A DNA stretch of 64,000 nucleotides from SHVO01 sp041906145 (GCA_041906145.1 JAYRJU010000003.1:62001-126000), one strand, 5' to 3'. Counted from the first letter of the stretch, positions 7,504 to 17,148 are shown. The notes: a model not told the origin generated them from the sequence alone. A program made the numbers and translations.

Positions 7504-8435
7504 ACTTGCGCTTCCAAGTGCTTGGGCAGGCTTGCGCCGCCCGAAAGAAGGCTACGCCGTTTGCGCAAATCGGCGAAGCGGAGAATCGTATCCACAAGGT
7601 TATCGCCGGTTGAGAGTTCCAGGGCATCTACCCCGGCGCGCCCGAAAGCCGCCCGGAGTTCGCGCTCGCGGCGCTCAGCAACACCCGAAAATCGCTTACG
7701 AAAACGCTTGTCCGCCGTGTCCACGAAGACCTGTTCGCCGGTTTCGGCATCTTGCATCACAACGAGCCCCAAATCGGGGAGTTCCCGTTCGAGTGGGTCA
7801 AACAGCCGCACCGCCAAGGTTTCGTGACGCTGAGCGAGATAGCCCAGAGGCTCATCCCATCCGGGCGTGCTGATGAAATCGGACACCAGGAAAACCAGCG
7901 AGCGCCGGCGTATCACTTGCATCGCGGCGCGCAGGAACGGCGTCAAATCCGTCGCGGGCGCCGTGGACAGTTCCGGGCGCGTCATAAGGGTATTCATGAT
8001 CCGCAGCACATGTTTGCGCCCAGTGCCTGCCGGGATCATCGAATCAACGCCGCCGGAAAAAAACAGCGCGCCGACGCGGTTGCCGTGACGCGTGAGCAGC
8101 CGTGACAGCACTGTCACGAATTCAGTAAGAACCGCGCGCTTCTTGATTTCCACGGACCCGAAATCGACCGAAGGCGAAAGATCGAGGAGGAACCATGCGG
8201 TGATTTCGCGATCCTCGTTGTACTGGCGTACGTGAGGCACCTCGAGCCGGGCCGTCACATTCCAATCGATATGACGGACATCGTCGTTGTGCTGATATTC
8301 GCGCAAGCCAGCGAGATCGAGCCCGTGGCCGCGGAACAGGGTGCGATAGTCGCCCTGAAGCGCGCCGTCGAGCCGGCGGATGACCGTCCACTCAATCTTG
8401 CGGAGGAGTGTTTCAGCCTGCAGCGACGCGGACAT
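7500..8435 (-). CDS. DUF58 (VWA-like) protein
   Basis: 311 residues from an ATG at 8435 (the frame stays open to 8465 but MSASLQAETLLRKIEW is the natural start). The DUF58 hallmark is clear: GLREYQHNDDVRHIDWNVTAR, followed by VRQYNEDREITAWFLLDLSPSVDFG, a degenerate VWA beginning. DUF58 proteins act with MoxR ATPases, probably as substrates or adaptors at the membrane. It overlaps the MoxR gene upstream (8413-8435) and the VWA gene downstream (7500-7503), so translation of all three is coupled. Confidence 0.85.
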   Translation of the reverse strand: MSASLQAETLLRKIEWTVIRRLDGALQGDYRTLFRGHGLDLAGLREYQHNDDVRHIDWNVTARLEVPHVRQYNEDREITAWFLLDLSPSVDFGSVEIKKRAVLTEFVTVLSRLLTRHGNRVGALFFSGGVDSMIPAGTGRKHVLRIMNTLMTRPELSTAPATDLTPFLRAAMQVIRRRSLVFLVSDFISTPGWDEPLGYLAQRHETLAVRLFDPLERELPDLGLVVMQDAETGEQVFVDTADKRFRKRFSGVAERRERELRAAFGRAGVDALELSTGDNLVDTILRFADLRKRRSLLSGGASLPKHLEAQV

Positions 8436-9426
8436 GGCTCTCCAGCGGCTTATCGGGCGCGGCAATATGTTGCATCAGGCGCTGCACGATCATGTCGGGC
8501 GTTACGGATTCCGACAAAGCTTCGTAGGTCAGCACAAGACGGTGACGCATGACATCGGGCGCTAAGTCGACGAGGTCCTGCGGCAGCACGTAATCGCGTC
8601 CTCGCAGGTAGGCGAGTGCGCGGGCGCCTTCAATCATGTTGATCGAAGCGCGCGGGCTGGCGCCGTACTGAATATAATTGTTCATGCCGCTGACGCCGTA
8701 GCGCTCTGGATCGCGCGATGCGGCCGTGAGCTTCACGGCGTACTGGATCAGGGCCGGGTCCACATACGTGTTGCGGCATTCGCGCTGCATAGCCACCAGT
8801 TGTTCCGTGGTCGCGACGGCGGCGAGAGATGCAGCCACGCCGGTCACGCGGCTGACGATGACGAATTCTTCCTCTTCGGTGGGATAGCTCACCAGGACCT
8901 TCATCATGAAACGGTCGATCTGGGCTTCAGGCAGCGGGTAGGTGCCTTCGGTTTCAATGGGGTTCTGGGTGGCCATCACGAGGAAGGGCTCGGGCACCTT
9001 ATGCGTTTCGCCCGCGATGGTGACTTGGCGCTCTTGCATGACTTCGAGCAAAGCGCTTTGCACCTTCGCCGGGGCACGGTTGATTTCGTCCGCGAGAAGG
9101 AGATTGGTGAATACAGGGCCGAGCGAGGTCGTGAAGTCGCCCGTCTTCTGATTATAGATGCGCGTGCCGACGAGATCGGCGGGCACCAGGTCCGGCGTGA
9201 ACTGGATGCGCTTGAACGTGCCGCGAACGGTGCGAGCCAGGGTGTTCACAGTCAGCGTCTTCGCGAGGCCGGGAACGCCTTCGACGAGAAGATGACCTTG
9301 AGCGAGGATCGCCACAAGCACGCGTTCAAGGAAGTGGTCCTGTCCGACCACGACCTTTTTGATCTCGTAAAGGATGCGCTCCATGAGGGAGGCGACCTCG
9401 GTGTTCCCTGGTGCCATGTCGTTCAT
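8413..9426 (-). CDS. MoxR-family AAA+ ATPase
   Basis: 337 residues. Walker A is GVPGLAKT (about residues 50-57), Walker B is LLLADEINRAPAK, sensor 1 is ATQNPIETEGTYPLPEAQ and the arginine-finger/sensor region follows in DRFMMKV. The C-terminal lid carries GASPRASINMIEGARALA. MoxR proteins are chaperone-like ATPases that mature or insert metal cofactors with VWA-domain partners; here the partners are the two genes downstream. It leads the three-gene unit. Confidence 0.9.
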   Translation of the reverse strand: MNDMAPGNTEVASLMERILYEIKKVVVGQDHFLERVLVAILAQGHLLVEGVPGLAKTLTVNTLARTVRGTFKRIQFTPDLVPADLVGTRIYNQKTGDFTTSLGPVFTNLLLADEINRAPAKVQSALLEVMQERQVTIAGETHKVPEPFLVMATQNPIETEGTYPLPEAQIDRFMMKVLVSYPTEEEEFVIVSRVTGVAASLAAVATTEQLVAMQRECRNTYVDPALIQYAVKLTAASRDPERYGVSGMNNYIQYGASPRASINMIEGARALAYLRGRDYVLPQDLVDLAPDVMRHRLVLTYEALSESVTPDMIVQRLMQHIAAPDKPLESHVRVAAG

Positions 9427-9461
9427 GTTTCCGTGCTTTGCTTGTTTTGTATTGCGAGAAT

Positions 9462-10388
9462 TTAGAAGGGCGACATTCCGGCGCCGGCGGCGTTCTCGAT
9501 CGGCACGGCAAAGCCGATGCCGATGAATACGCGCTGTTCGGTCGGATTGAGGATCGCCGTGACGATGCCGACGACTTCACCGTCGAGAGTGACGAGCGGG
9601 CCGCCCGAGTTGCCGGGGTTTGCGGCGGCGTCGAACTGGATCAGGTTCGTCAGGACGCGCTTCCCCTTGGGATTTACATAGTCGCGGCGGAGACCGGAGA
9701 CGACGCCGGCCGATGTGGATGGACCGATGCCAAAAGGATGCCCCACCGCGACGACCTCATCGCCCGGCATCAGGCCCGCCGTGGAACGCAAGGTCGCCGG
9801 CTTCATGTCGTCAGGCAGTGTCTTGGCCTGGATCACCGCCAGATCGTGTTCAGGCTGTACGCCGGTGACGTCGGCCTCCGACTTGCTGCCGTCAAAGAAT
9901 TCGACCTCCACCCGGTCGGCGCCCGCCACGACGTGGAGGTTCGTGAGGATTGTGCCGTCTTCCTGGATGATGACGCCCGTGCCTACACCGACGTCGGGAT
10001 CGTCTTCGTTCTTACCCTTGCGCGTCACCCGCACCACCGAGGGGCGGATAATGGCCGCGGCACGGGCGCTGGCCGAAGGCAGGGTCTTGGTTTCCAGCGT
10101 GTGCAGGACGGCGTTATCGATGTCTTTTTGCGTCAGGGCCCGTTGCGGGGTCTGGATCTGGGCATAGACGAACAGCGCGAGCACGGTAATCAGCGCGCTG
10201 ACCGCGACCAGAACCGGGCGTTCGTAACGCGCCAGAAAAGTGCGGATCCGGCCGGGCGGCTTCGGCGCCGCAGTCGGGGCGGGGGCGGCGGTCGTTTCGG
10301 TTTTGGATTCAGGCGCTTGAGAGGCCCGCGGCAATCCGCGGCCTTTGGATGGGCGTTGAGAGCTGCTGTAGAGCGAGACTCTTTTCAT
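9462..10388 (-). CDS. Membrane-anchored HtrA-like serine protease lacking a PDZ domain
   Basis: 308 residues. A proline/alanine-rich cytoplasmic tail (1-48) precedes one membrane helix (about 55-75, PVLVAVSALITVLALFVYA), placing the protease domain in the periplasm. The trypsin triad is visible: His in ILTNLHVVAGAD, Asp in PEHDLAVIQ and Ser in NPGNSGGPLV, with the oxyanion glycines. The protein stops right after GFAVPIENAAGAG, where DegP/DegS relatives continue into PDZ domains, so substrate choice must work differently. It lies 35 bases upstream of the MoxR gene on the same strand. Confidence 0.85.
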   Translation of the reverse strand: MKRVSLYSSSQRPSKGRGLPRASQAPESKTETTAAPAPTAAPKPPGRIRTFLARYERPVLVAVSALITVLALFVYAQIQTPQRALTQKDIDNAVLHTLETKTLPSASARAAAIIRPSVVRVTRKGKNEDDPDVGVGTGVIIQEDGTILTNLHVVAGADRVEVEFFDGSKSEADVTGVQPEHDLAVIQAKTLPDDMKPATLRSTAGLMPGDEVVAVGHPFGIGPSTSAGVVSGLRRDYVNPKGKRVLTNLIQFDAAANPGNSGGPLVTLDGEVVGIVTAILNPTEQRVFIGIGFAVPIENAAGAGMSPF

Positions 10389-10505
10389 ACGCGTCCTTCA
10401 CCGGTATCGGGTTCCAAGCGTTAACCAAAACCCGAGCGGAGACAAGGGGATTCGCCGTACCGGAAAGCGAGATTGCGGCTTTGTGGGGCTGCGTATGTAA
10501 CGCGG

Positions 10506-11492
10506 CTAGGCGGCGTTCCGGTCCCTTAGATTGAAGCCGCCATAAATTAAAAGCCCGATACCGGCCCAGAACAGCTCGCGGCCACGCCGAATCAAGGCCA
10601 TCGCTACGCCGGTCTCGTTGGATCCGGTAAGGGCGGCGACGACGGCCATCAGCGCGCCGTCCTGCACGCCAATGTGTCCCGGCACAAAAAAAGTGATTGA
10701 GCGCACGAGCACGATAACGGTTTCGACGATCCAGGCGTCCGCGAAAGTGATCGGCGCGTCCAGGAACCAAAACACGAAGTAGATTTCCACCGCGCCCAAG
10801 ACCCAGCTAAGAAATGCGAAGGCCAGCGCCGCGCCAGAGCGTCCGGGTGTATTGCGCACAAAATGGAACAGGCGCTCCTCAATCTCAGTGAGGAATTCAA
10901 TTGCGCGTGCGAGGCGAGCGCCGGACTCGCTATTTTCCATTTTCGCAGGGAGTTTGGCGAGAAGGCGCCCATGCAGCGCGATGTATACCAGGACCATGAA
11001 CGCGCTGATGACGATCGTGGTCGCCAAGATTGCCTGTTCGATCGGCTCAGGCAGAATATTCGCGCTCAGCATTAGGATCGTGCCGAGGATCACAAACGGC
11101 ACTTGCGCAAGGCTGTTGACAGTCTGGATGAGGATGAGCGTCGCCGTGCTCTCTTGGTAGGAAACGCCATAGTGACGATTGAGCAGGAGGGCCTTGAACG
11201 GCTCGCCCCCGAAGGCCCCGAAAGGCGTGAGCAGATTGAACGCCTCTCCCACCATCTGCACAAGCCAAAGACGCAGGGTCCATACACCCGATAAGGCGAC
11301 GCTGCGAAACATCAGTGCCCACCCGATGACGTCCGACGCCATGGCGATGCCGAACGTGAACAGCACCGCACCCGCGCCCATGATACCGAGGCGACCCATG
11401 ACATCGGCCACCGCCGACATGTCGGCGCGTGTGACGATCCACGCGAAAATCGCGGCGCCGCCGATCAGCGTGAGAAGTTTGAAGATCCGCAT
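10506..11492 (-). CDS. hpnL: HpnL-like membrane protein (LPG synthase transmembrane/flippase-like family)
   Basis: 328 residues from an ATG at 11492. It is a polytopic membrane protein with about 8 hydrophobic helices and the family landmarks LTPFGAFGGEPFKALLL and the C-terminal VPGHIGVQDGALM motif. HpnL belongs to the lysylphosphatidylglycerol-synthase transmembrane family, members of which are proposed lipid flippases. The start lies 5 bases after the epimerase stop, and that gene in turn overlaps hpnI, so hpnI, epimerase and hpnL form one unit. A role in flipping or presenting a glycosylated hopanoid is inferred, not shown. Confidence 0.75.
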   Translation of the reverse strand: MRIFKLLTLIGGAAIFAWIVTRADMSAVADVMGRLGIMGAGAVLFTFGIAMASDVIGWALMFRSVALSGVWTLRLWLVQMVGEAFNLLTPFGAFGGEPFKALLLNRHYGVSYQESTATLILIQTVNSLAQVPFVILGTILMLSANILPEPIEQAILATTIVISAFMVLVYIALHGRLLAKLPAKMENSESGARLARAIEFLTEIEERLFHFVRNTPGRSGAALAFAFLSWVLGAVEIYFVFWFLDAPITFADAWIVETVIVLVRSITFFVPGHIGVQDGALMAVVAALTGSNETGVAMALIRRGRELFWAGIGLLIYGGFNLRDRNAA

Positions 11493-11497
11493 GCGGC

Positions 11498-12520
11498 TTA
11501 AGCCGCGGAGCCGCGGCGGGTGTTGGCGAGCGCTTGACCGCGAACCCACGCAAGAGTCTGAGCAAGGCCGTTGCGCAGATCGACCTGCGGGGCGAACGCA
11601 AGAAGGTCGCGCGCGCGCGTCATCGTCGTTACCGAGCGGCGGATGTCGCCGGGCCGAGGCGGCTCGTACCGTACCTGCGAGGGGGATCCGGTGAGTTCTA
11701 TGATCGTGCGCGTAATCTGGTTGATCGACACTTCAAGCCCCGTGCCGATGTTGATGGTGGCGCCGTTGCCCGCGTCCGACAGAGCGGCAGTCACCACGGC
11801 GTGGGCGACATCTGTTACGTAGACGAAATCGCGTGTTTGTTCGCCGTCATCGAAAATGGTGATTGGTTGGCCCGCCACAGCGCGATCCAGGAAAATCGAG
11901 ATGACGCCGGAGTAGTAGCTCGAAGGATCCTGGCGCGGGCCGTATACGTTCATGAAACGCAATGCGGTGAAGGCCACGCCGTGATAACGCGCGTAGTAAT
12001 CCAGGAATAACTCTCCGGCGAGTTTGTCGATCCCATAGGGCGATGCCGGGCGTGCGCTCGAGGTTTCGCTGACCGGCACAGGCGCATCGTCGTCGTAAAT
12101 CGCCGAAGACGATGCGAACACGACTTTTTGGACGCCGTTGCGGCGTGCGTATTCCAGGAGACGTGCGGTCCCTCCCAGGTTCACTTGAATATCGGCGACC
12201 GGATCCTCGACCGACAATGGCACGGCCGTTTGCGCGGCGAAGTGGGCGATACGATCGATGGCGCCGAACCGCTTTACGGCATGTTCGCAGACCGGAGCGA
12301 GATCTTGAGTGATGTCGGCTTCGATGAATTGAAAATCGGCGCAACCTTCACATTGGCCGATGTTGGCGCGATATCCGGTAGAGAGATTGTCGACCACGGT
12401 GACACGGCAGCCGCGCGCGAGGAGATGATCGACGGTATGGCTGCCGATAAACCCAGCGCCACCGGTGACCAGCACATGTCCGGCCTTGGCGACAAATTGC
12501 GACAGTGAGTTCGTGGTCAC
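11498..12520 (-). CDS. Extended SDR NAD-dependent sugar epimerase/dehydratase in the hopanoid unit
   Basis: 340 residues from a GTG that overlaps the hpnI stop (GTGA). The NAD-binding motif is VTGGAGFIGSH (about 18-28), Asp of VVDNLSTGYR binds the adenine ribose, the active Ser is in FASSSAIYDDD, and the catalytic pair is YGIDK. FMNVYGPRQDPSSYYSGVISIF and DFVYVTDVAHA are typical of UDP-glucose 4-epimerase-like enzymes. It is distinct from HpnA, encoded 7 kb away. Its position between hpnI and hpnL suggests it makes the nucleotide sugar for the hopanoid glycosyltransferase or remodels it, but the substrate is unknown. Confidence 0.82.
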   Translation of the reverse strand: MTTNSLSQFVAKAGHVLVTGGAGFIGSHTVDHLLARGCRVTVVDNLSTGYRANIGQCEGCADFQFIEADITQDLAPVCEHAVKRFGAIDRIAHFAAQTAVPLSVEDPVADIQVNLGGTARLLEYARRNGVQKVVFASSSAIYDDDAPVPVSETSSARPASPYGIDKLAGELFLDYYARYHGVAFTALRFMNVYGPRQDPSSYYSGVISIFLDRAVAGQPITIFDDGEQTRDFVYVTDVAHAVVTAALSDAGNGATINIGTGLEVSINQITRTIIELTGSPSQVRYEPPRPGDIRRSVTTMTRARDLLAFAPQVDLRNGLAQTLAWVRGQALANTRRGSAA

Positions 12521-13692
12521 GCGTTTATTCCTGGAAGTACGACGCCGTTATCGCGCGGAACGATACGTCCATCTTTGGTGAGGCCGAATCGCAAGCCGCG
12601 CCATTCGAAAGTCCGGCGCGTGAGCGCGATATACCACGACACCAGCGCGAACAAATCGCGGACCGGCAACAGCCACGCCGCCCGTTGGCCTTCTCGGTCG
12701 CGGAGAATGTGCGCAATCGCTTCCGCCGTGCCAAGGCGTAGCACAAGTGTGGCCATGAGAATGTTCAATCCTGTGTTATCGAAGCCACGCAGCATCGCAA
12801 AAAATAAGGCAAAAGGCACTCCACGGGTCAAGATGGTCAGCACAAATCCTGTCGGGTTCGCGGCCCAGGTATTTTGGTCCCAATAGATTTGGTGATGCCA
12901 CCAGCTGCGGAAGGTCGGGTAATCGGCCACGATCTCGACGGCGTGGGGAAGTAAGACCATGCGCTTGCCCATCGCAAGGAGGCGGCGGCCGAGTTCATAG
13001 TCCTCGACCAGATAATTGCCGAGATCGGCCATCCCGCCGATGGCCGTGAGATCGGTGTTGCGGAAAGCCACCGTCGCGCCGATGCAGAAATCCGCGGCGC
13101 CGGTCACGGCCGAGAAAATGAGACTTGGCACGAAGTCGGCGTTGAGACTCAGAAGCTCCATCTTCTCCTGAAACGACCGTGCGTCCACCGACCGGTACAA
13201 CGTGCAGACATATCCGACGTCAGGTTGTTCAAGAGGGGCAACGATGTTTTTTAGATAGTCTGGGCGCACGCGCACATCGCTGTCGCTGATCACCAGTATT
13301 TCATGCCGCGCGGCGGTCAGGCCGTTCACCAGATTCTGGACCTTACCGTTGACCACCGGTTCGCTCGTTTTGACAACCAGCGTGACGCGGTCTGGAAAGT
13401 CGGCTTCCAACTTGCGGAGCACCGGCAGCGCCGGATCGTCCTCGCGCTGAACCGACATGACGATTTGGAAGTTCGGATAATCCTGCCGGCATAAACTTAG
13501 GAGGTTTTCCTCGAGACCTTTGTCGTGACCGTAGATCGGCTTCAATACCGTGACGGGCGGTTGAAACGCGCCCATCGAAATTGGCCGCTTCATGAAGCGC
13601 GCGGTCGCCCAGACGCACAGAAGGCAGAAGATTCCGCCGCCGACGACAGGAACCAGGAGAACGCCTTGAAGGATATGTGAAACGAGACTCAC
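12517..13692 (-). CDS. hpnI: HpnI, hopanoid glucosaminyl-transfer glycosyltransferase
   Basis: 391 residues from a GTG at 13692. There is an N-terminal membrane helix (about 7-28), then a GT2 domain of the ceramide-glucosyltransferase type: PPVTVLKPIYGHDKGLEENL, VISDSDVRVRPDYL (the DxD), FCIGATVAFR and the GGMADLGNYLVEDYELGRR region with the ED and the (Q/R)xxRW-like site; C-terminal helices follow. In work on Burkholderia, HpnI transfers an N-acetylglucosaminyl group to bacteriohopanetetrol and HpnK deacetylates it. hpnK is encoded at 18083 here. The gene leads a minus-strand unit with the epimerase and hpnL and is divergent from hpnM. Confidence 0.85.
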   Translation of the reverse strand: MSLVSHILQGVLLVPVVGGGIFCLLCVWATARFMKRPISMGAFQPPVTVLKPIYGHDKGLEENLLSLCRQDYPNFQIVMSVQREDDPALPVLRKLEADFPDRVTLVVKTSEPVVNGKVQNLVNGLTAARHEILVISDSDVRVRPDYLKNIVAPLEQPDVGYVCTLYRSVDARSFQEKMELLSLNADFVPSLIFSAVTGAADFCIGATVAFRNTDLTAIGGMADLGNYLVEDYELGRRLLAMGKRMVLLPHAVEIVADYPTFRSWWHHQIYWDQNTWAANPTGFVLTILTRGVPFALFFAMLRGFDNTGLNILMATLVLRLGTAEAIAHILRDREGQRAAWLLPVRDLFALVSWYIALTRRTFEWRGLRFGLTKDGRIVPRDNGVVLPGINA

Positions 13693-13906
13693 GCCGCGCT
13701 CTTTTTGCGATCCTCACGCTCGGTGCGCGAGGTGCGGTAGCTCTATCTCGTTCCGATGGTCCTTGTCGAGCGCGAGCGCCGCCGCACGGGTTCAACGCGC
13801 CGTTTCATACAGCGTTCCAGAACTAGGTCTTGCCCGCTGGGCCTTAGAATTGACAGATTCGAAGGCGCAGTATAGGTCCGAGACTAGGCTCGCCAGGGAG
13901 TGAACA

Positions 13907-14545
13907 GTGCGCAGCGTGGCTTATTTTCTGTTGTGCTTTGTGGGTTTCGTCTGGTCCGGCGTACCGGCGCAAGCCGTGCTCGTTGAAGATAAGCCCGCTC
14001 CCGTGATGATGGTCGAGAAGTTGAATTCGGCGCTCCTCGATAACATGAAGCAAGGCGCGGCGCTGAATTTCGCCGCGCGCAAGGAAAAGATAGCCCCGGT
14101 CGTGCAAGAGGTTTTCAATCTGGAAACGATGGTGCGAGTTTCGGTCGGAAGTGGGTGGCAAAAACTGACTGAAGACGAGCGCAAGAAACTGACCGAAGCC
14201 TTCGCAGGTTGGACCATCGCCACCTACGCGGCGCAGTTCAAGAACTGGGGCGGCGAGGAATTCATCATCAAGGACTTTACCGACCCGCAAAAGCCGGACG
14301 TCATGGTGAATACGGAGATCAAACCAAAGTCAGGTAAATCTACCGCGCTCAACTATCGACTGCGCCAAAAACAGACGGAAAAGAACGACGGCCCGTGGCA
14401 GGTTATCGACGTCTTGCTGGATGGATCTGTTAGCCAGCTCGCGCTCCGCCGCGCGGACTTTTCCGCGGTGTTCAACAGCGGCGGCGCTCCTGCGCTTATC
14501 AACCACCTGAATGCGCTGACGGATAAACTCGCCGCCGCCGGTTAG
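13907..14545 (+). CDS. hpnM: HpnM, periplasmic hopanoid transport protein (Ttg2D/MlaC family)
   Basis: 212 residues from a GTG at 13907 with AGGGAG just upstream. A Sec signal peptide (about residues 1-23, ending PAQA) is followed by the MlaC/Ttg2D-like fold: LNFAARKEKIAPVVQEVFNLETMVRVSVGSGWQKLTEDERKKLTEAF-type helices (the core of the family) and a C-terminal VIDVLLDGSVSQLALRRADF. Proteins of this fold carry lipids across the periplasm; HpnM is assumed to hand hopanoids between membranes. It is convergent with hpnN (stops share TTAG at 14542-14545), so the two are not co-transcribed here. Confidence 0.85.
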   Translation: MRSVAYFLLCFVGFVWSGVPAQAVLVEDKPAPVMMVEKLNSALLDNMKQGAALNFAARKEKIAPVVQEVFNLETMVRVSVGSGWQKLTEDERKKLTEAFAGWTIATYAAQFKNWGGEEFIIKDFTDPQKPDVMVNTEIKPKSGKSTALNYRLRQKQTEKNDGPWQVIDVLLDGSVSQLALRRADFSAVFNSGGAPALINHLNALTDKLAAAG

Positions 14546-17145
14546 TGCCGCTTGGCCGGTACGCCAAGGATTGCCGGCAATACAATCAGAGTTGCAAGCA
14601 GATTGAAGGCCAGCGCAAGAGTCAGGAGCAGGCCCATACTCGACGTCCCTTCGTGAGTGGCAAGCGACATGCTCCCGAAAGCCGCGGTGTCGGTGAGGGC
14701 GCTGAACAACATTCCGCGTCCGGCCGGCGAGGATAGGAGTAAGGCCTCGCCCTCACGCCACGCCGAAACAAAATGGATCGGATAGGCGACCCCAACAGCC
14801 AGCAATAGCGGCAAGGCGATTATATTGGCGAAGTTCAGCGGGAAGCCAATCAGCGCGCACGTTCCCAGCGTCAAGGTCACAGCCAGCACAAGTGGCGCCA
14901 GAACTCGTAGGACATCACCGACCCGCCGGAACATGACGAGAAGGACAAATGCGATCGCGATGAGTGCGAGCCCGCCAGCGGTAGCGAAGGCCTGCGTGAC
15001 GATCCGGCCGCTTTCATAGATGACGACGGGCGGTCCGTAGGCGTCGGGGGCCACGGTGCGAACCGCGTTTGTGAACCGCGCCATCGCGTCTATGTCGCGG
15101 CTGTTGTCCTTGGGAAACACCTGGACGCGATAACGCCCATCGCGCGCAACATAAGTTTCGCGCAGCGGTGCGGGTAGATCCTCCAGGCGCACGGGCGCGG
15201 CGCTGATCAGGGCGCGCAAGGGCACAAGAGCATCGTCGAAGCCCGCTAACAAGGAGGCCGAAAGCCTTTCGCCGAGATTGGGGTCGTTTCGTTCGATCAG
15301 CCGCTGAAGTGCGTTGCGCACCTCGGCCGCCGCCGTTCGCAGCGGTTCCGTCACATGCGGCGAGTTGAGGTAGTTCTCGGCGGCGGCGTGCGTCGCGCGC
15401 GCGGCATCCAGAACCTCCGCGGCGGTTGGCGCCGGTAGCGGGCTTAGAGGGTTGATCACAGGATCGAGAAAAAGGGCCATATCTCCAAGCGCGGCAAGCT
15501 TGTTGTCCTGATCTTCAGGCACGAGATCGAACAAACTCTGCACATGACCGACGTCCGGCAGTTTTTCCAGCTTTTCGGACAGGACCCCGATGTCCTCTCG
15601 GGTTTTGACAAGGACACTCACGGTGTTCGCATTCACCAGGGGATCGTTCATCAGCTCCAAGGCGGTAGACATGGATTCGGTATGAGGATCCTTCAGCTTC
15701 ATGGGGTCGAAGTCGAACACAAGGCGTGGAAGCGCTAGGAGGGCGACAATCATCAAGACGGCGGCGCCGATGGTGACCTGACGGCGATGCGTTAGGATCA
15801 TCTGATTGAAGGGAGCGATCCGCAGGAACCCGACCGGCGAGGTTTCTGGTTTGAGCGGCGTCAATCGTAAGAGAGCGGGCATCAGGGTGAAGTTCAAAAG
15901 AAAAGCGATGATGATGCCGCCGCCGGCGATCACGCCAAGTTCGGCGACGCCGCGGTACGCTGTCGGCAGGAAGCAGAAAAACCCTATGGCAACAGTGGCG
16001 GCGCTCAGAAGAAGGGGCTCAGCCATATGCCCACCGGCGACATCCAGCGCTGCGGCATCGTTGGCCGATCCGCGCTTCAGGCGTTCTTCACGGTAGTGCA
16101 GGCAGTACTGCATCGCGAAATCCACGGCGATGCCGACAAACATGAAGACGAAAGCGATGGAGATCAAATTGATCTCCCCCACGCTGATCGCCGCCCAGCC
16201 GAGAGTAAACAGGAAGCCGACGAACAGCGTGAAAAGGGTGATCCCGACAAGCCTGATCGAGCCAAGTGCCAGCACCATTAGGATGCCGACTCCCAGCACG
16301 GCCAACGTGCCGGCAACGGTCGTCCCGGTCGCGATGGTCGCGAACTCTTCGTCGGTCAGCGGCACTTCGCCCGTCAACCGCACGCGATAGCCGTTGTCGG
16401 CTGTCAGACCTAAATCGGCGGCCTGCGCCCGTATAAAAGCGGTGGCGCCCGCGCCTTGTTCGAGTGCGGTGAGATCGAGCTTAACCTTGGCGATCACCAG
16501 CGCACGCGGCGCGGAGGCGGCCTGAAGCCGGCTGAAGATCGCGAACCAGTCGATGGCGGAGGACTTTCCGTCGATCGCCGCATTGATCGCCGTCGCGGCC
16601 TGTGTGGCGGTCGGGGCGATGCCAGTCGTTGAAGGTTCGCCTTCCGCCGCGGCGGTGAACGCCACTTCAAGGAGGTGCAATAGACCGCGTGCGCTGCGGT
16701 CATTTGAAATGGCGCCCAGCAACGGCTGCGCGGCTGCGAGTTCCGTACCGATGGCGTCGATCTCGGTTGCCGAGAGATAAAGTACGCCGTTCTTTTCAAA
16801 GAACGCGCCGCCAGTCGGATTGAATGCGCTGACAAAGAGCGCGGAGTTGGCGGCCAAGCGCGCGGCAAGCCTATCGGCCGCTTTGTTCGCCTTCGCGGCG
16901 GTCGGTCCGTCGATCACGGTGACGACGAGTTCGATCTCGCCTGGGAACTGTCGGTCGAAGTCGCGTTCCGCGATACGGAAGGGAAGGTCCGCATCGAACA
17001 GGGCCGTCGTGTCGGTATTGACGCCGAGGGAGCGGACCGCGCCGGCGGCGGACGCGAATGCGAGAATTAAGATAACCCCGATCATCAGCCACGGGCGGCT
17101 GCGGCTCGCGTGGACGACGCGCGTTGCGATACGCGCGAGGTTCAT
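14542..17145 (-). CDS. hpnN: HpnN, RND-type hopanoid transporter
   Basis: 867 residues. This is an MMPL/RND permease: a first helix at about 17-38, a large periplasmic loop (about 39-270), six helices to about 450, a second loop and a second block of helices. FVGIAVDFAMQYCLHYREE and LLLAVGVAYPIHFVSAWREGEA are the paired intramembrane Asp/gate regions expected of this family. In Rhodopseudomonas palustris the homologue moves hopanoids from inner to outer membrane. It is 3 bases downstream of the PhyH-type oxygenase gene on the same strand, pointing to one operon (hpnK, oxygenase, hpnN). Confidence 0.88.
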   Translation of the reverse strand: MNLARIATRVVHASRSRPWLMIGVILILAFASAAGAVRSLGVNTDTTALFDADLPFRIAERDFDRQFPGEIELVVTVIDGPTAAKANKAADRLAARLAANSALFVSAFNPTGGAFFEKNGVLYLSATEIDAIGTELAAAQPLLGAISNDRSARGLLHLLEVAFTAAAEGEPSTTGIAPTATQAATAINAAIDGKSSAIDWFAIFSRLQAASAPRALVIAKVKLDLTALEQGAGATAFIRAQAADLGLTADNGYRVRLTGEVPLTDEEFATIATGTTVAGTLAVLGVGILMVLALGSIRLVGITLFTLFVGFLFTLGWAAISVGEINLISIAFVFMFVGIAVDFAMQYCLHYREERLKRGSANDAAALDVAGGHMAEPLLLSAATVAIGFFCFLPTAYRGVAELGVIAGGGIIIAFLLNFTLMPALLRLTPLKPETSPVGFLRIAPFNQMILTHRRQVTIGAAVLMIVALLALPRLVFDFDPMKLKDPHTESMSTALELMNDPLVNANTVSVLVKTREDIGVLSEKLEKLPDVGHVQSLFDLVPEDQDNKLAALGDMALFLDPVINPLSPLPAPTAAEVLDAARATHAAAENYLNSPHVTEPLRTAAAEVRNALQRLIERNDPNLGERLSASLLAGFDDALVPLRALISAAPVRLEDLPAPLRETYVARDGRYRVQVFPKDNSRDIDAMARFTNAVRTVAPDAYGPPVVIYESGRIVTQAFATAGGLALIAIAFVLLVMFRRVGDVLRVLAPLVLAVTLTLGTCALIGFPLNFANIIALPLLLAVGVAYPIHFVSAWREGEALLLSSPAGRGMLFSALTDTAAFGSMSLATHEGTSSMGLLLTLALAFNLLATLIVLPAILGVPAKRH

Positions 17146-17148
17146 GGG

